This document shows, one piece after another, positions 8,799 through 17,986 of a stretch of DNA of 64,000 nt; position 1 is the stretch's first letter; the number at the start of each line of letters is the position of its first letter. The position numbers were made by a program, and so were the translations under genes. The notes under the pieces are model-generated. The model saw nothing but the letters and a program-made list of their open reading frames with translations, was not told where the DNA came from and did not search any database. The stretch is taken from assembly GCF_000305935.1 (NCBI RefSeq), contig NC_018870.1:2563501-2627500 (forward strand), read 5' to 3'. This stretch comes from Thermacetogenium phaeum DSM 12270. GTDB taxonomy: Bacteria > Bacillota > DSM-12270 > Thermacetogeniales > Thermacetogeniaceae.

Positions 8799-10001
8799 TC
8801 AGCAGGCATCGGCAAGAAAAACCTCCAAGGCCTGCTCCACGATCTCCAACGCCTGATCCACATCCTCCTTCCCGATGACTAAGGGGGGCAGGAAGCGGAT
8901 CACTTTCTCCGCCGTGCAGTTGACGAGAAGTCCCCGCTCCTGGCAGAGGGACACGAGGCTCTGGCCGGGCCGGTCCAGCTCCATTCCCAGCATCAAGCCG
9001 ACACCGCGCACCTCCCGGATACAGGGGAATTTCTTCCGGAGGGACTCCAGGCGCTTTTTGAAGTAAGCCCCGGTCTTCGCCGCCCTCTCAACGAGCCCTT
9101 CCTCCTGCAGCACCTTGAGGACGGCCCTGGCTGCCGCACAGGCCACCGGGTTCCCCCCAAAGGTGGAGCCGTGAGTGCCCGGCCGGAATGCCCGGGCGAC
9201 CTCTTCCCCCGCCACCGCAGCGCCGATCGGCAGCCCCCCGCCCAGGGACTTGGCCAGGGTGAGGATGTCGGGGCGCACCCCGTAGTGCTCGAAGGCAAAA
9301 AACTTCCCCGTCCGCCCCAGCCCGCACTGCACCTCATCAAAGATCAGCAGAACGCCATCCTTATCCCGCAGCTCCGCCAGGGCATTCATGAACTCACCGG
9401 TAGCGGGATAGACTCCCCCCTCCCCCTGTACCGGTTCTACCAGGACGGCCACCGTATCCGGCGTCACCGCCTCCCAAAGCGCTCCCACATCATTAAAGGG
9501 AACGTGGCGAAAACCGGCAGGCAGAGGGGTGAACCCTTGTGAAAATTTTTCCTGACCGGTAGCGGCGAGTGTCCCCAGGGTCCGGCCGTGGAATGAATGC
9601 GTGAAGGTGATGATCTCCGGATTCTCCTTGCCGCGCTCATACCCGTAGCGTCGGGCGAGTTTGATCGCCGCCTCATTGGCCTCGGCCCCGCTGTTACAAA
9701 AGAAGGAGCGGTCAAGGCCGCTAAAGAGCGCCAGTTCCCGGGCCAGCTCAACAGGCGACTCAAACCAGTAAAGGTTGGAGCAATGGATCAGCTGCTCCAC
9801 CTGCTCCCTGACGGCCGCCACAACCCGGGGATGGCAGTGGCCTACGGAATTGACGGCGAGTCCCCCCACGAAATCCAGATAGCAACGACCTTCGGCATCC
9901 CAGACCCGGGCTCCTTCCCCCCTGGCGACGACCAGAGGCAGCTGTGCATAATTCTGCATCAGGTACCTCTTTCCCATCTCCATAACCTGCTCCCCCGTCA
10001 C
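8799..10001 (-). CDS. argD: Acetylornithine aminotransferase
   Basis: 400 aa class III PLP aminotransferase. Contains NSGAEANEAAIKLARR (PLP phosphate pocket), FDEVQCGLGRTG, and LAKSLGGGLPIGA with the Schiff-base lysine. It converts N-acetylglutamate semialdehyde to N-acetylornithine. Start uncertain: GTG at 10001 (AAAGGGG nine bases upstream) or ATG at 9983 (GGGGGAG six bases upstream). 21 bases separate it from argB. Confidence 0.95.
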   Translation of the reverse strand: MTGEQVMEMGKRYLMQNYAQLPLVVARGEGARVWDAEGRCYLDFVGGLAVNSVGHCHPRVVAAVREQVEQLIHCSNLYWFESPVELARELALFSGLDRSFFCNSGAEANEAAIKLARRYGYERGKENPEIITFTHSFHGRTLGTLAATGQEKFSQGFTPLPAGFRHVPFNDVGALWEAVTPDTVAVLVEPVQGEGGVYPATGEFMNALAELRDKDGVLLIFDEVQCGLGRTGKFFAFEHYGVRPDILTLAKSLGGGLPIGAAVAGEEVARAFRPGTHGSTFGGNPVACAAARAVLKVLQEEGLVERAAKTGAYFKKRLESLRKKFPCIREVRGVGLMLGMELDRPGQSLVSLCQERGLLVNCTAEKVIRFLPPLVIGKEDVDQALEIVEQALEVFLADAC

Positions 10002-10022
10002 AACCTTCAGCCCCTTTCCCGA

Positions 10023-10907
10023 TCACTCTTTGACTACCATAGTACCGACACCCTCATCTGTGAAGACCTCCAGGAGGATGGAGTGCAAAATTCTGCCGTC
10101 GATAATGTGGGTGCGCCCGACCCCATTCTCGAGCGCATGGACACAGCACTCCACCTTGGGAATCATCCCCCCGGCGATAATCCCCCTGGCGATCAAATCG
10201 GGCACCTCATCAACCCTGATCACCGAAAGGAGGCTCCCCGGGTCATTCCTGTCTGCGAAGATCCCCTCCACATCGGTTAAGAGCACCAGTTTGTTGGCCT
10301 TTAAGGCAGCGGCAACGGCACCCGCCACATAATCGGCATTGATATTGTAGCTCCTCCCGTCATCCCCCACACCGATGGGGGCGATCACCGGTATATAGCC
10401 TTCGTCCTTGACCGTCTCGATAATCTCCGGATTGATCCTCTCCACTTCCCCCACACACCCCAGGTCGACCGGCTCTTCCCCCGGGGGTGCAGGAATGGTC
10501 TTTTTGCGGGCGGTGATCAGCCCGGCATCCTTCCCGCAGAGTCCGATCCCCTTGCCGCCCAGCTGGTTGATCAGGGTGACGATCTCCTTATTCACCTTGC
10601 CGGCGAGCACCATCTCCACGACCTCCATGGTCTTCTCATCGGTGATCCGCTGGCCGTGCACAAACCCCGTCTTCATCCCGAGCCGCTCCAGCATCTCGTC
10701 GATGGCCTTCCCGCCCCCGTGGACGATAACCGGATGAATTCCAACCAGCTTCAGCAGAATACAGTCGGTGATCACCCCCCGTTCCAGCTCATCGCTGATC
10801 ATAGCCCTGCCGCCGTACTTGATGACCACCGTCTGTCCGGAGAATTTCCTGATATAGGGCAAGGCCTCCACGAGTATCGATGCCTTTTCTAAAGGAGTCA
10901 GGACCAT
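10023..10907 (-). CDS. argB: Acetylglutamate kinase
   Basis: 294 aa amino-acid kinase family. VIKYGGRAM near the N-terminus binds ATP phosphates, and GGKAIDEMLERLG and NINADYVAGAVA are conserved substrate/ATP regions. Phosphorylates N-acetylglutamate. An N-terminal helix (TPLEKASILVEALPYIRKF) is of the kind found in hexameric, arginine-inhibited enzymes, so feedback inhibition by arginine is likely (inference). The start follows GGGAGGGGAAAGGG, 15 bases after argJ. Confidence 0.97.
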   Translation of the reverse strand: MVLTPLEKASILVEALPYIRKFSGQTVVIKYGGRAMISDELERGVITDCILLKLVGIHPVIVHGGGKAIDEMLERLGMKTGFVHGQRITDEKTMEVVEMVLAGKVNKEIVTLINQLGGKGIGLCGKDAGLITARKKTIPAPPGEEPVDLGCVGEVERINPEIIETVKDEGYIPVIAPIGVGDDGRSYNINADYVAGAVAAALKANKLVLLTDVEGIFADRNDPGSLLSVIRVDEVPDLIARGIIAGGMIPKVECCVHALENGVGRTHIIDGRILHSILLEVFTDEGVGTMVVKE

Positions 10908-10922
10908 CCCTTTCCCCTCCCT

Positions 10923-12152
10923 CTAAGTCCGGTAGTGAGCGTTGATGCGCACGTAGTCAAAAGAAAGGTCACAGCCCCAGGCCGTTCCCCGACCACCCCC
11001 GGAGTGCAGATCCAGGGTGATGGTCACCTCTCTCTGCGACAGGATCGAGCGGGCCTTCTCCTCGTCGAAGGCAAGGCCCATCCCCCGGGCCGCCACCTGA
11101 AGATCGCCCAGAAAAACATCCACCAGGTTCGGGTCGAAGGGAACACCGCAGGCACCGGCAGCCGAGAGGACCCGCCCCCAGTTGGCATCCTCGCCGAAGA
11201 TGGCGGCCTTGACCAGGTTGGAGCCGGCCACGGCTCGCGCAATCTTGCGTGCCTCCGCTTCGCCTGGTGCCCCTTTAACCCGCACCTCCAGCAGCTTGGA
11301 GGCTCCCTCCCCGTCGCTGGCAATCATCTTGGAAAGCTCCACACAGACTGCCAGGAGGGCATCCCTGAAGAGGGTGAACTCCGGATCGCCGGCAGTGAGG
11401 GGTGAATTTCCCGCCCTGCCGTTGGCCAGGAGCACCACCATGTCGTTGGTGCTGGTGTCACCGTCGACTGTAATGACATTGAAGGAGCGGTCGGTCGCCC
11501 AGCGCAGGGCCTGCTGCAGCGCAGGCACTTCTACCACCGCATCCGTTGTAATAAAGGCGAGCATCGTCGCCATATTCGGGTGGATCATCCCCGAACCCTT
11601 GGCAATCCCCCCGACGGTTACCTCCTTATCGCCCAGGGGCAGCCGGATTGCACACTCCTTGGTAGTGGTATCGGTCGTAAGAATGGCCTCCGCAGCAGCC
11701 CCTCCACCGTCGACGGAGAGGGCTAGAGCGGCCTTTCTGATGCCTGCCTCAATCTTCTCCATGGGAAGATACTCACCGATAACCCCCGTGGAAGCAACAA
11801 TAACCTGCTGCGGAGGTACCTTCAGAGCCTCCCCGGCCACCTCCGCCATGCGCCGGGCGTCGGCAATCCCCCGCTCACCGGTGCAGGCATTGGCAATACC
11901 GCTGTTCACAACGACAGCCCGGGCCTGCCCTTCCGTCTGCATCAGGTGCTCGCGCGTCACCAGCACCGGTGCTGCCTGCACCTGGTTTTGAGTAAAGAGC
12001 GCAGCGGCCGCAGCGGGTGCCTCCGAATAAAGGAGGGCCAGGTCGCGCCTTCCCCTTTTACGCACCTCTGCCGCCATACCGGCGGCCAAAAAGCCCTTCG
12101 GAGCTGTTATACCACCAGGAACCATTTTCCACTTCTGATCGTACAAAGCCAA
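10923..12152 (-). CDS. argJ: Bifunctional glutamate N-acetyltransferase / ornithine acetyltransferase
   Basis: 409 aa. The proenzyme cleaves itself before the threonine in MIHPNMATMLAF (alpha/beta junction, about residue 193); that motif and GGIAKGSG are intact. It recycles the acetyl group from acetylornithine onto glutamate, and often also uses acetyl-CoA, which fits the absence of argA or argE in this cluster. The frame opens at TTG 12152; TTG at 12146, six bases after GGGAG, is an equally likely start. The 174-base argC-argJ gap holds no gene. Confidence 0.96.
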   Translation of the reverse strand: MALYDQKWKMVPGGITAPKGFLAAGMAAEVRKRGRRDLALLYSEAPAAAAALFTQNQVQAAPVLVTREHLMQTEGQARAVVVNSGIANACTGERGIADARRMAEVAGEALKVPPQQVIVASTGVIGEYLPMEKIEAGIRKAALALSVDGGGAAAEAILTTDTTTKECAIRLPLGDKEVTVGGIAKGSGMIHPNMATMLAFITTDAVVEVPALQQALRWATDRSFNVITVDGDTSTNDMVVLLANGRAGNSPLTAGDPEFTLFRDALLAVCVELSKMIASDGEGASKLLEVRVKGAPGEAEARKIARAVAGSNLVKAAIFGEDANWGRVLSAAGACGVPFDPNLVDVFLGDLQVAARGMGLAFDEEKARSILSQREVTITLDLHSGGGRGTAWGCDLSFDYVRINAHYRT

Positions 12153-12326
12153 CTCCCGTTTCCCGTCAACAACACTAAATCCTACTACATTGCGGCCCCG
12201 ACTCGGGAAAGAGATTGGACCCTTGGGACCTGCTACCGGGAAGACGGGCTACCCCCTTTCCTGATAGATTTTCAATCAAAGCCTGGCACGGCCATAAGTA
12301 ATCAGCAGCCGGATATCCGCCTGATT

Positions 12327-13370
12327 TTAAGGGTACAGCCCCGGTCCTGTAAGCCCCGTCACCTCCGGAAGGCCGAACATGAGATTCATGTTTTGCACCG
12401 CCTGCCCCGCCGCCCCTTTTACCAGATTGTCGATGGCGGACACAACAACGGCCTGCCTCTCTGCGCCGGAGGTGACTCCGAGGAAGCACCTGTTCGTTCC
12501 CAGGACCCACTTGGTTTCCGGCCATTCCCCGGCGACCGCAACCTGCACAAAGGCCTCACCGGCGTAGAACTCCTCGTAAATCCGCCTTAAGGATGCGTCA
12601 TCCATCGGGCGCTCCATTCTTGCGTAAACGGTGCTCAAAATCCCCCGTGTTACCGGAATTAGGTGAGGGGTAAAGAAGACGTCGACTTGGCCGCCCGATA
12701 AGACGCCGGCATAATAGGAGATCTCCGGCGTGTGGCGGTGCACTCCCACCCCGTAGGCCCTGATATTTTCGTTGCACTCGGGGAAATGGCATCCCAGGCT
12801 CGGCGACCTTCCCGCCCCCGAAACCCCCGATTTGGAGTCAACAATCACCGTCGACCGGTCGACCAGCCCGTGTTTGAGAAGCGGCGCTAAGGCCAGGAGA
12901 GCGCTGGTGGGGTAGCAGCCCGGATTGGCTACGAGCTGCGCCGCGCTGATCGACGAGCGGAAGAGTTCCGGCAGGCCGTAGACGGCATCCTTCAACAGTT
13001 CCGGGGCGCCGTGCGGCACTCGGTACCACTCCTCGTACAGCTTCACATCGGGAAGGCGAAAATCGGCAGCCAGATCGATCACCCTTTTCCCTCTCTTCAG
13101 GACCTCCCTGGCCACGGGGGCGGAAACCCCGTGCGGCAGGGCCAGAAACACCACATCTGCCCACGCTGCGAGATCCGGAAGCTTCTCCATACCCCAAATC
13201 TCCCGATCGACATGTCCGCGCAGATGGGGAAAAACACGGTCGAGGGCCTCCCCCACAAAATCCCGCGAGGCCACCCTGATCTCCTCTATCTCCGGATGCC
13301 GGCAGAGGATCCTCACCAACTCCTCCCCGACATAGCCGGTTACTCCCACGATTCCTGCTTTCAAACCCAT
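12327..13370 (-). CDS. argC: N-acetyl-gamma-glutamyl-phosphate reductase
   Basis: 347 aa, NADPH-dependent reductase. Rossmann motif GVTGYVGEELVRIL at the N-terminus and the active cysteine in NPGCYPTSALLAL (about residue 149). First gene of the arginine operon. AAGGGGAG is ten bases before the ATG. It has a leader of roughly 180 bases from the promoter at 13562-13590. No attenuator structure was obvious in the leader. Confidence 0.97.
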   Translation of the reverse strand: MGLKAGIVGVTGYVGEELVRILCRHPEIEEIRVASRDFVGEALDRVFPHLRGHVDREIWGMEKLPDLAAWADVVFLALPHGVSAPVAREVLKRGKRVIDLAADFRLPDVKLYEEWYRVPHGAPELLKDAVYGLPELFRSSISAAQLVANPGCYPTSALLALAPLLKHGLVDRSTVIVDSKSGVSGAGRSPSLGCHFPECNENIRAYGVGVHRHTPEISYYAGVLSGGQVDVFFTPHLIPVTRGILSTVYARMERPMDDASLRRIYEEFYAGEAFVQVAVAGEWPETKWVLGTNRCFLGVTSGAERQAVVVSAIDNLVKGAAGQAVQNMNLMFGLPEVTGLTGPGLYP

Positions 13371-13561
13371 AATCCCATTCTCCCCTTATCTATGCTCTGA
13401 TAATCAAGGTTAGACCTTCTGTCCGCGACACTCCTAAACCGCAGGATAAGCCTTTTACCGGAGCCCCGGCATAGAACGCCAAACAGCGCTTTTTCAGAAA
13501 GAGAAGTCCTAGGAGGGTTTATATTTTAAGACAGGAGACCCACTACAAAACATTGCTTATT

Positions 13562-13590
13562 ATTATACATACCATTGCATAAAAATACAA
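13562..13590 (-). promoter_or_regulatory. argC: argC promoter overlapped by ArgR/AhrC-type ARG box
   Basis: On the minus strand TTGTAT (13590-13585), a 17-base spacer and TATAAT (13567-13562) form a good sigmaA promoter facing argC. An imperfect palindrome TTGCATAAAAATACAA (13575-13590, plus strand) matches the ARG-box pattern TGNAT-W4-ATNCA and covers the -35 and spacer. ArgR bound here with arginine would block RNA polymerase. The remainder of 13371-13904 contains a dispersed repeat and no gene. Confidence 0.75.
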
Positions 13591-13732
13591 CCACATCTCA
13601 TTAAACTTAAGCAACTTTTTAGGAAACTAAAACTTAATTCCAGCTCCCGGTACGGCGGCGACACCGGCATTTTAACCCGCCCTTTACCGGGGAACAAGCG
13701 GCCAGAGACTTTCGGCGAAAAAGAATGACCAG

Positions 13733-13835
13733 TCATCCTCGCTTCGCCTGTTCTGTTAACCGGCCTTCCATAGGTCGCTCGCCGGTAGACCCCTCGGGTA
13801 TTTTCATACTCTGCTGGTGCCGCCGCTGGCGGCAT
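13733..13835 (+). repeat. Dispersed repeat family 1, copy 3
   Basis: Near-identical to 4121-4224, about 9.6 kb away and in the same orientation. It lies between the argC promoter and the end of the AmmeMemoRadiSam radical SAM gene. The GCCGCC-loop-GGCGGC stem is kept although the loop differs, which suggests selection for or mobility of a structured element. Confidence 0.75.
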
Positions 13836-13904
13836 GGTGGTTTCCAGAAGGAAAAAAGGCCCGGCTGGGCCAGACAAGGCAGCAACAAGAAGGAGCAACG
13901 GCGG

Positions 13905-14906
13905 TCAGCGCTCATTAATAATCTCTAGCTTTTCCCCGCACTTCCGGCACCTTCCGCCAGCAAGTCCCTTGATCTCTACTCCGTATCCGGAGCGCTCTAT
14001 CAGGAGATGTCCGCACTGAGGGCAGAAGGTATCGTTGGCGTCCAGCTCCCAGGCGTTCCCGATGTAGACATACTTCAGCCTGCGGCGGGCGATGTCGCGC
14101 GCTCTGAGCAGCACCTCCAGGGAGGTAGGGGGCTGGTCGAATTTGTAGTTGGGGAAGTAGCGGGAAAAGTGAAGAGGAATGGAGGTATCCAGAGAGGCAA
14201 CCCAATCCACAAGGGAGGCGATCTCCTCCTCACCATCATTTTTCCCTTCGACAAGCAGGTTCGTGATCTCCACGTGACAGAACTCTTTCGCCATTTCTAC
14301 CGTCCGCAGGACCGGTTCCAGCCTTCCGGAGCAGATTTCCCGGTAATAGCCCTCCGTAAAGCCCTTGACATCGATGTTCATGGCGTCGATCAGGGGGAGA
14401 AGCTCAGCCAGCGGCTCCCTCTGGATGTACCCGTTGGTGACCAGGACGTTTTTCAGCCCCTTGCCGCGGGCCCTCGCCGCCGTATCATAAACGAACTCAT
14501 ACCAGATCAGAGGCTCCGAATAGGTATAGGCGATACCGATGGACCCGCCGCGCTCCCGCGCCTCCATGGCGATCGCAACCAGCTCTTCCGGCGTTACCTG
14601 GCGAAAGGCGGGGTCTCCGTGGGCGATCTCCCAGTTCTGACAGAAGCCGCAGCGGAAGTTGCAGCCGAAGGTGCCCACGGAGAAGATGTTTGCACCCGGG
14701 TAATAGTGATAGAGCGGCTTTTTCTCGATGGGGTCAACCCCCCAGGAGGTGATCTTTCCGTAGTTCAGGGTGTAAAGCACTCCCTCGATGTTCTGGCGCC
14801 CCCGGCAAAAACCCCGGCGCCCGGGAGCAATCTTGCAGTTTTGGGGGCAGAGGTGGCACCAGACCCTATCCTCATCCAGCTTTTCATAGTACCTTGCTTC
14901 CTGCAC
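13905..14906 (-). CDS. amrS: AmmeMemoRadiSam system radical SAM enzyme
   Basis: 333 aa. The radical SAM cluster motif CNFRCGFCQNW (C-x3-C-x2-C) is at about residues 81-91. Extra cysteines occur at the N-terminus (CHLCPQNC) and in a C-terminal zinc-ribbon pair (CPQCGH and CRKCGEK), as in the PflA-like family that co-occurs with Memo and AMMECR1. GTG start with GGAGG nearby, 12 bases after the Memo/AMMECR1 gene, so one operon. The conserved trio is widespread in anaerobes and archaea. Its substrate was not evident from the sequence; a modification or radical reaction shared by the three parts is inferred. Confidence 0.88.
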   Translation of the reverse strand: MQEARYYEKLDEDRVWCHLCPQNCKIAPGRRGFCRGRQNIEGVLYTLNYGKITSWGVDPIEKKPLYHYYPGANIFSVGTFGCNFRCGFCQNWEIAHGDPAFRQVTPEELVAIAMEARERGGSIGIAYTYSEPLIWYEFVYDTAARARGKGLKNVLVTNGYIQREPLAELLPLIDAMNIDVKGFTEGYYREICSGRLEPVLRTVEMAKEFCHVEITNLLVEGKNDGEEEIASLVDWVASLDTSIPLHFSRYFPNYKFDQPPTSLEVLLRARDIARRRLKYVYIGNAWELDANDTFCPQCGHLLIERSGYGVEIKGLAGGRCRKCGEKLEIINER

Positions 14907-14918
14907 CGGCCATCCTCC

Positions 14919-16313
14919 TCATCGATAGCGGACCACTTCAAAACGGAAGATCTGCACCGGTTCACCGGGAGGGATCCCGGCCTTTTGGCGGGCGATGCTG
15001 AGCTGCTCGGCGACGGTGTCCACTCCCTCCAGATCCGGAAGCAAGAGCCCGGTCCGGCCGCGGCTCTTGACAATAACCCCGTAGCGCTTCGGGTCCAGCT
15101 CGGCCTCCGATTTCACAGGCTCAAAGGGGGTCAGGACATCCACCGAAAAATCGATCTCGGGGAGTTCTTCCAGCTTCACCGGCCAGAAGCGGGGATCATC
15201 CACGCCGGCAGCCACGGCGTTATGGATGATCTCGGCGGCTATATTCTCCCTGCAGGGCTCGACGGTTCCGATGCAGCCCCGGAGCTGACCGTGCTTCTTC
15301 AGAGAGACGAACACCCCGGCCTTACCCTCCATCCCCTCGGGAACTGGGTCCGGAACGGGCATTATCTTTCCGGTGCGCAGATAGTATTCCAGGCTTTCCC
15401 GGGCCAGCCGAACATGGGGGGACCTCTCTACCGGCCGCCCCTCAACGCGCTCCTCCCCTTTACCGGCTTCGCTTTCCCCCTGCTTCCCCTGCAGCCTGAA
15501 GCCTGCCACCAGGTAACCGACCCCAAAGGGGCCCTCATAGGAATAGATCTCCGGCTCTACGCGATAATCTTTGAGGGCGCCGAGCATCATGACGATCGGG
15601 CGCAGCCCGCACTCACCCGCATCTTCAATGAGGTCCTCAGGAAGGTTGAGAATACGCTCGACATCCATCCTCTCCAGAGACTCCTTGATGATGCGGTCGA
15701 ACTCGCTCCCCCTTGGATTATACCCCGCCGGCGCTCCCGGCAGGAGGCGGTGGGAGAGGTCCCCACTGGCGATGAGAGCAATCCTCTGCGGAGACTTTTC
15801 CAACACCCTTCCTAAGGCCTGCCCGAACCGGTAAAGCGTCCTCAAGGGAAGCAGGCTGATCCCGAACGCAGTAATGGGAAGGTCCAGTCCGGTCCTCTTC
15901 AAGTAATAGAGCGGCACGGTGATCCCGTGGTCGAGGCTTCCGGGATCGTAGGAGTACCAGTCGGCGGGATCGACACTCACCACTTCTACCCCCTCTCCGG
16001 CCGCTTCTCTGGCAACGGCGCCAGCCAGAGAGAGATCTACGGCAACCTGAAAGGAGACCTGAGGAGCGCCAAACCCGGCGAAGCCCCCTTCTATCTTCTC
16101 TGTTCCGAGATAGCCTACCGCATCCCGCAGGAAGCAGCCGTGGGGGCTGATAAAAACAAAGGAATCTGGGCGAGCCTCCCGTACGGCCTCGGCCCACTTG
16201 CGCATGGCATTGACGGTCTCCTTCACCTTTTCCAGTTCATTCCCTCCCACCTCCGGCACAATTATCGGAGGGTGTGGGGATAATCCGGCGAAAACAAACA
16301 CCTTTCTCACCAT
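14919..16313 (-). CDS. Memo (LigB-like) + AMMECR1 fusion protein
   Basis: 464 aa with two domains. Residues about 5-265 are a class III extradiol-dioxygenase-like/Memo domain (GLSPHPPIIVPEVG, FISPHG, HGITVPLYYL, ASGDLSH), which usually binds a metal through His residues. Residues about 290-464 are AMMECR1 (GVFVSLKKHGQLRGCIGT with the invariant LRGCIG). These are the A and B parts of the AmmeMemoRadiSam set, fused here, with the radical SAM enzyme directly downstream. Eukaryotic Memo1 and AMMECR1 are homologues, but the bacterial role cannot be read from sequence. Start codon is ATG or the next GTG, close to AGGAGG. Confidence 0.88.
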   Translation of the reverse strand: MVRKVFVFAGLSPHPPIIVPEVGGNELEKVKETVNAMRKWAEAVREARPDSFVFISPHGCFLRDAVGYLGTEKIEGGFAGFGAPQVSFQVAVDLSLAGAVAREAAGEGVEVVSVDPADWYSYDPGSLDHGITVPLYYLKRTGLDLPITAFGISLLPLRTLYRFGQALGRVLEKSPQRIALIASGDLSHRLLPGAPAGYNPRGSEFDRIIKESLERMDVERILNLPEDLIEDAGECGLRPIVMMLGALKDYRVEPEIYSYEGPFGVGYLVAGFRLQGKQGESEAGKGEERVEGRPVERSPHVRLARESLEYYLRTGKIMPVPDPVPEGMEGKAGVFVSLKKHGQLRGCIGTVEPCRENIAAEIIHNAVAAGVDDPRFWPVKLEELPEIDFSVDVLTPFEPVKSEAELDPKRYGVIVKSRGRTGLLLPDLEGVDTVAEQLSIARQKAGIPPGEPVQIFRFEVVRYR

Positions 16314-16434
16314 CCTCCTGGAAAATAATGAGCAGCCTTATTTACCTGATTCCCTTTTGGCAAGAAGATTCCTTCTCAGGTTTTCCCAAAAAGGCCTTCA
16401 ATATTTCGGATAAGGCGCTCGAAATGAAAAAATC

Positions 16435-17793
16435 TCAGCGTCTGGACGGCAGTGGAAACTCCCTTCTGGCATATCTTATTTTACCCGACGGAGAGGGTTC
16501 GAGAGAATCGCAGTAAATCAGGTTTACCCTGACGGGCCCCAACACATCCTCGATCTTCTCCAAAAATTGTTTAACTTCAGATGAATCAAAGAGCTCGCTT
16601 TTGACTACCTTCAAGGTCACATTCTCCGGGTCGTGCTGGATCAGTTGAAACTGCCTGATGCCCTTCATATTTCTGGCGATATGGTTCCAGTAATGTCCAT
16701 GGACTATTTTACCATCAAGGGAGAGGAACAGATCGTCGACTCTCCCCTCGATCCGCTTCAAAGTGCGCAGCGATCTGCCGCACGGGCATCGCTCTGGCGA
16801 CAGACTGGCCACATCTCCCAACAAGTAGCGAATTCTCGGCATGGAATAGTTATTGAGATCTGTTACCGCCACCAACCCGCTTCTCCCATCCTCGACCCTT
16901 TTCCCCGTTTGCATGTCGATTATCTCCAGGATCAGGTTCTCTTCAGATATGTGCATGCTCCCGGAAGGGCACTGGAAGGCGATGATCCCCCCGTCCCTGG
17001 CTCCATATTCATTGATGACCGGCCCCCCCAGATACCTTTCAATAACCGCCCGCTGTTCGTCAAAAAGCGTTTCGGCGGTGGAGACCACACCTTTCAAAGG
17101 CCTCTTAATCCTGAGGTTATGCTCCCCGAGGAGGGATGCGAAGGCGCTGAGAGCAGAGGCATAGCCGTAAAGATATTCCGGAGCAAAGGATTCGATCAGG
17201 CGAACGTAATGGGAAATCTGCCGGGGGTCCAGACCATATGCCGGGATTATGATCCTGTTTTTCAGAAATCTTTCCTTAAGCCTGTAGATTAGGCTCTGGT
17301 TTTTCGACAGCTCCAGCGGTGCCCCCCAGATCATCACTGAGGGATCGCTCAGCTCGATACCCCACCAGGACAACCCCCTCCAGCGAGCAGCTTCGTAATA
17401 CTCCACCGTCACCCTATCCAGGTAAAAATGGACGGGTTCACCAGTTGAACCACCGGTTCTGTTGGCGATCAACTCGGATTTGTCGCTGTTGTCGGATAAA
17501 TACCTGTCCGCGTGCCGCACGAAGTGACTCTTGGTCAGCACCGGAAACCCTTCCAGCGCCCGGTGGGGATCCCTTTCCACAGTCGTCAACAAACCGGCCA
17601 GTTCCTTATATGCCGGAACGTTCTTGAGGCAGTGTATCAACAGCCTCTGTAGCTTCTCCATCTGAAGGGAGCGGATCTGATCGGCGTCGTACCGCTCGCT
17701 ATCCTGCAGTTCCCTTAGATAATGGCGGATTCTATTCCCTTTGACCTTTTCCATCAAAGGAAAAACAACCCGCTTCACAAAATACTTCCGCAA
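16435..17793 (-). CDS. CapK/phenylacetate-CoA-ligase-like adenylating enzyme
   Basis: 452 aa from a TTG start at 17793, chosen because GGGAGG lies eight bases upstream and the resulting MRKYFVKRVVFPLMEKVKG resembles CapK family N-termini; the frame is open to 17889 but without a binding site. The AMP-binding loop NRTGGSTGEPVHFY (about 107-120 from this start), YGARDGG and the DLNNYSMPRIRYLLGD segment place it in the family of PaaK, coenzyme F390 synthetase and CapK. A zinc-like CPCGR motif is present. Family members activate acids with ATP; the substrate here is unknown. It is 121 bases upstream of the Memo/AMMECR1 gene, so functional linkage is only possible. Confidence 0.75.
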   Translation of the reverse strand: MRKYFVKRVVFPLMEKVKGNRIRHYLRELQDSERYDADQIRSLQMEKLQRLLIHCLKNVPAYKELAGLLTTVERDPHRALEGFPVLTKSHFVRHADRYLSDNSDKSELIANRTGGSTGEPVHFYLDRVTVEYYEAARWRGLSWWGIELSDPSVMIWGAPLELSKNQSLIYRLKERFLKNRIIIPAYGLDPRQISHYVRLIESFAPEYLYGYASALSAFASLLGEHNLRIKRPLKGVVSTAETLFDEQRAVIERYLGGPVINEYGARDGGIIAFQCPSGSMHISEENLILEIIDMQTGKRVEDGRSGLVAVTDLNNYSMPRIRYLLGDVASLSPERCPCGRSLRTLKRIEGRVDDLFLSLDGKIVHGHYWNHIARNMKGIRQFQLIQHDPENVTLKVVKSELFDSSEVKQFLEKIEDVLGPVRVNLIYCDSLEPSPSGKIRYARREFPLPSRR

Positions 17794-17986
17794 CTCAATA
17801 ACCTCCCGGTGACTCTTGAACTCAACCACCAACATTGTTGTTATTTTTAATCCATAATGTTTACAAATGTTGATAAATATATCTGACAACGATCCGAAGC
17901 GGTTAGTTAAACAGTCCGCTTTCCCTCCCGCCGCCTACTTCCCGTCAGCCCCGCACGACCTCCAGGTTCACTTCGTCTCCTGATAA

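Noticed and set aside
14007..15815. 602-codon plus-strand frame opposite amrS and the Memo gene
   Set aside because: Long only because of codon bias on the opposite strand; no domain recognised, while the minus frames have clear family motifs.
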